9,064 nucleotides of DNA. It comes from DASPXY01 sp038227745 (GTDB lineage: Bacteria > Planctomycetota > Planctomycetia > Gemmatales > Gemmataceae). Shown piece after piece: positions 7,351 to 9,064 of the stretch. The stretch's first letter is position 1, and each line of letters starts with the position of its first letter. The stretch covers positions 1-9,064 of the forward strand of contig JBBRPS010000412.1 of NCBI GenBank assembly GCA_038227745.1, written 5' to 3'. A program made the translations under genes and the position numbers. The notes below the pieces were generated by a model. The model saw only the letters and a program-made list of their open reading frames with translations. It did no database searches and was not told the origin of the DNA.

Positions 7351-7595
7351 CGGAATCAAGCCCTCACAGGGAGTACGACAGGGGAAGCGGGTTCATTCGT
7401 CGGGCCGGGAGGCTCCCGCTCTGGATTAAACCCGAGCGGTTCCCTAAGGGTATCGCGGAAAACCTGGTCAAGCGAACAAAGGGAAGCGCCCGAAGGTGCG
7501 GGGAGGCCTGCGCGGCCCCTGACGCACCTGCCGCCGTTGCCGGCGACGGCGTCGCGGAGTGCGGCGCCGCCGGACAAGACGGCTCAACAACTGTA
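7351..7595 (-). other. Long leader region of the HtrA-like protease gene
   Basis: About 240 nt lie between the predicted transcription start (near 7589) and the protease ATG. I see no convincing gene in it. A 73-codon minus-strand frame (7577-7356) starts only with TTG, has no SD and ends just before the protease start. There is a short perfect stem, 7406-7411 with 7413-7418, and a weak enclosing pairing, 7388-7393 with 7429-7434. The leader may be structured, but nothing matches a known riboswitch. Confidence 0.35.
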
Positions 7596-7623
7596 AGTAT
7601 AACTCCTTCGCGCCACGGTGCAA
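7596..7623 (-). promoter_or_regulatory. Sigma70-like promoter for the HtrA-like protease pair
   Basis: On the minus strand the -35 is TTGCAC (7618-7623), followed by a 16-bp spacer and the -10 TATACT (7596-7601). Each box matches consensus at five of six (-10) or four of six (-35) positions, which stands out in such GC-rich DNA. The start site would be near 7589. It is the best promoter-like sequence I found in the window. Confidence 0.6.
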
Positions 7624-7677
7624 CGGAGAAGAGGGCCGATCAACCCTCCGCCCCGCAAGCCGCGTCCTGCGACCGGC

Positions 7678-7781
7678 AGAAGGCAAAAGGAAAAAGGAAG
7701 AAGGCAAAAGGGAAAACCCGCCCCTGCGTTCTTCGTCTTCCCTTTTTCCTTTTTCCTTTTTCCTTTTTCCTTTTGCCTTCT
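7678..7781. repeat. Purine/pyrimidine inverted repeat with CCTTTTT heptad array
   Basis: Bases 7678-7699 (agaaggcaaaaggaaaaagg plus two bases) are the exact reverse complement of 7760-7781 (22 bp). The right side contains a tandem heptad, CCTTTTT, four times in a row from 7741 plus a shortened fifth copy to 7774. A second partial copy of the left arm (aaggcaaaagg, 7701-7711) follows the first. The plus-strand right half is pure pyrimidine and mirror-symmetric. Its A/T-rich composition contrasts sharply with the flanks. It lies between the PAL-like gene stop (7804) and the HtrA promoter, so it may end PAL-like transcripts by forming a long hairpin. Frames read through it give low-complexity F/P/L peptides and are not genes. 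Confidence 0.9.
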
Positions 7782-7803
7782 CCCAGCCTCCGGACTCCTG
7801 ACT

Positions 7804-8826
7804 TCACGGTTCGCGCGGCACGAACTTCTGCGCCCGCCGCCCGATGATGTCGCCCAGGTACAGGTTGCCGCGCGAGTCCACGGCGATCGCATGCACCCAG
7901 TTCACCTCTCCGGGGCGCTCCAGGCCGTCGATGCCCTTGGGCAGCGTGAGCACCTGCTGCACCCGCCCGTCCGGGCTGAAGCGCATGAAGAGCTGATCTT
8001 TCGGCGGACAGCCCAACGCCCCATCCTCCTTGCGCCACTGCATCGGCGACGAGCCGCACACCCAGAGTTGATCGTCCTTCGTCATGCAGAAGCCCCACGG
8101 CACGATCAGGTCGCGCCAGACCGCGATGACCTTGCCAGCGCGGTCGAAGACCTGGACGCGCACGTTGTTGCGGTCCGCCACGTAGATGCGGCCTTTGGAG
8201 TCGGAGGCGATCGCGTGCGGGATGCTGAACTGCCCCGGCCGGCTGCCCAGCTCGCCCCACTCGTTGACGTACTGGCCGTCGCGCGTGAAGTGGACGACGC
8301 GGGCGTTGCCGTAGCCGTCGCTGACGAAGACGTCGCCATCGGGCGTGACCGTCATGTCGGTCGGCATGTTCAAGTGGGCCTTGTCGCGGCCCGCCTTGCC
8401 CTTCGTCCCGATCGTCAGCAGCAATTTCCCCTCGGGCGTGTACTTCTCGACCACGTGGTTGCCGATGTCGGCGACCCAGACGTTCCCCTCGCGATCGACC
8501 TGGATGTGGTGCGCCGTCTTGAGGCTTTTCTGCCCCCAGGAGCGCAGCAGCTGGCCGCGCGCGTCGTAGACCTGCACGGGCGGGTCGGCGCGGGTGAAGA
8601 CGTAGACGTTGTCCTTCGCGTCCACGGCGATGCCCGGCACGTGGCCCCAGCGGAACTCGGCGGGCTTCGCCGGCCACTTCGGGTCCACGGCCCAGGTCCG
8701 GGTGGTGTTGACGTGCGGATACTTCGGCTCGTCGGCGGCGGCGGGGCGGAACAGGGCCGCGGCCGCCGGCAGCGCCGCCAGCGCGGCCAGCAGCAGGGCG
8801 CCGCGCGGGCGCAGAGGAACGGTCAT
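7804..8826 (-). CDS. Exported NHL-repeat propeller resembling peptidyl-alpha-hydroxyglycine alpha-amidating lyase (PAL)
   Basis: A 340-aa protein with a signal peptide (about 1-31, ending AAADE) followed by a six-bladed NHL beta-propeller (about 55-337). Blade signatures repeat as GIAVDAKDNVYVF (65-77), HIQVDREGNVWVADIGNHVV (107-126), DMTVTPDGDVFVSDGYGNAR (157-176), AIASDSKGRIYVADRNNVRV (205-224) and AIAVDSRGNLYLGD (313-326). The closest family I recognise is the PAL domain of animal peptide-amidating enzyme, which splits hydroxyglycine-extended peptides into amide and glyoxylate. PAL landmarks are kept at matching places: zinc histidines H106, H204 and H312, Y172 in DGYGNAR, R79 in FTRAD, and R219 in ADR. 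The real substrate is unknown, and no hydroxylating monooxygenase partner is in the window. AAGGAG (8835-8840) is 8 nt before the ATG. An in-frame upstream start at 8910 lacks support. Confidence 0.88.
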   Translation of the reverse strand: MTVPLRPRGALLLAALAALPAAAALFRPAAADEPKYPHVNTTRTWAVDPKWPAKPAEFRWGHVPGIAVDAKDNVYVFTRADPPVQVYDARGQLLRSWGQKSLKTAHHIQVDREGNVWVADIGNHVVEKYTPEGKLLLTIGTKGKAGRDKAHLNMPTDMTVTPDGDVFVSDGYGNARVVHFTRDGQYVNEWGELGSRPGQFSIPHAIASDSKGRIYVADRNNVRVQVFDRAGKVIAVWRDLIVPWGFCMTKDDQLWVCGSSPMQWRKEDGALGCPPKDQLFMRFSPDGRVQQVLTLPKGIDGLERPGEVNWVHAIAVDSRGNLYLGDIIGRRAQKFVPREP

Positions 8827-8866
8827 GGCAGGCACTCCTTGGGGAAGCGGGATCCTCGTTAGCGGC

Positions 8867-8894
8867 ATCGTAACAGCCGGGCGTGCGAGGGCAA
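8867..8894 (-). promoter_or_regulatory. Candidate sigma70-like promoter for the PAL-like gene
   Basis: On the minus strand, TTGCCC (8889-8894), a 16-bp spacer and TACGAT (8867-8872) match consensus at four of six positions each. Transcription would start near 8860, about 34 nt before the ATG at 8826, a normal leader length. This start would exclude the upstream in-frame codon at 8910. Confidence 0.4.
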
Positions 8895-9064
8895 GCAGAT
8901 TCCCGCGCAAAGTGAGGTGGTCCAGGCGAACGGCCGGCGTAAGAGATCGTCCAGCTTTCAGGGGTTATAGGCTAAGGGGTTACGGCGAGGCAGCTTACGC
9001 CGAAAAGGAGGGGGCTACGGCAGAGTTCGCTAGGCCCTCTTGCCTGCCCTCCGTGCCGTTCCCC

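Noticed and set aside
7356..7577. 73-codon minus-strand frame in the HtrA leader
   Set aside because: Only a TTG start, no SD and no recognisable sequence; it is more likely untranslated leader.
7618..8862. 414-codon plus-strand frame antisense to the PAL-like gene
   Set aside because: It starts in the low-complexity repeat and is a composition shadow; the minus-strand NHL propeller is unambiguous.
8935..9002. 9-bp inverted repeat (CGGCGTAAG / CTTACGCCG) near the right edge
   Set aside because: The arms are 50 nt apart with no further pairing and no gene end nearby; it is too weak to call without the sequence beyond the window.

Overview
The window is GC-rich, densely coded bacterial chromosome, most likely from a planctomycete of the Gemmata type. 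That placement is an inference from three things: secreted HtrA-like proteins and a PAL-like NHL propeller lying side by side, short palindromic repeats of the 'gactcgc..gcgagtc' kind, and heptad pyrimidine tracts between genes. There are no rRNA, tRNA, CRISPR or transposase genes. I support eight clear protein genes and one small BON-like one.

Layout. (1) 1-1191: an almost perfect 74-nt palindrome, then ribD (+), the bifunctional riboflavin deaminase/reductase. (2) 1235-4014, minus strand: a probable three-gene operon read from 4014 downwards. It encodes a secreted or membrane-anchored TPR-like protein, a RimB-type retropepsin-like protease and the RimK glutamate ligase. ribD and rimK converge on a 13-bp GC-rich hairpin. 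(3) 4211-4429 (+): a small BON-like protein, divergent from the operon and convergent with queF across a second hairpin. (4) 4462-4833 (-): queF, the preQ0 reductase of queuosine synthesis, with a cluster of three palindromic repeats just upstream. (5) 5111-7350 (-): a tandem pair of exported HtrA-family proteins. The upstream one has an intact His-Asp-Ser triad. The downstream one has lost all three catalytic residues and carries its PDZ domain inside the protease fold. A good sigma70-like promoter lies about 240 nt before the pair. (6) 7678-7781: a purine/pyrimidine inverted repeat containing a CCTTTTT heptad array. (7) 7804-8826 (-): an exported six-bladed NHL propeller closely resembling the lyase domain (PAL) of animal peptide-amidating enzyme, with its active-site residues kept. 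(8) 8827-9064: a plausible promoter for the PAL-like gene. I see nothing else supported out to the window edge.

How the genes fit together. RimK adds glutamates to ribosomal protein S6, and RimB-type proteases are linked to trimming or controlling that modification, so region 2 looks like a modification/processing unit with an exported TPR partner. The HtrA pair looks like an envelope quality-control protease with a catalytically dead partner. ribD and queF are isolated housekeeping genes, and none of their pathway partners is in the window. The most unusual protein is the pseudo-protease at 5111-6199; the PAL-like protein is second.
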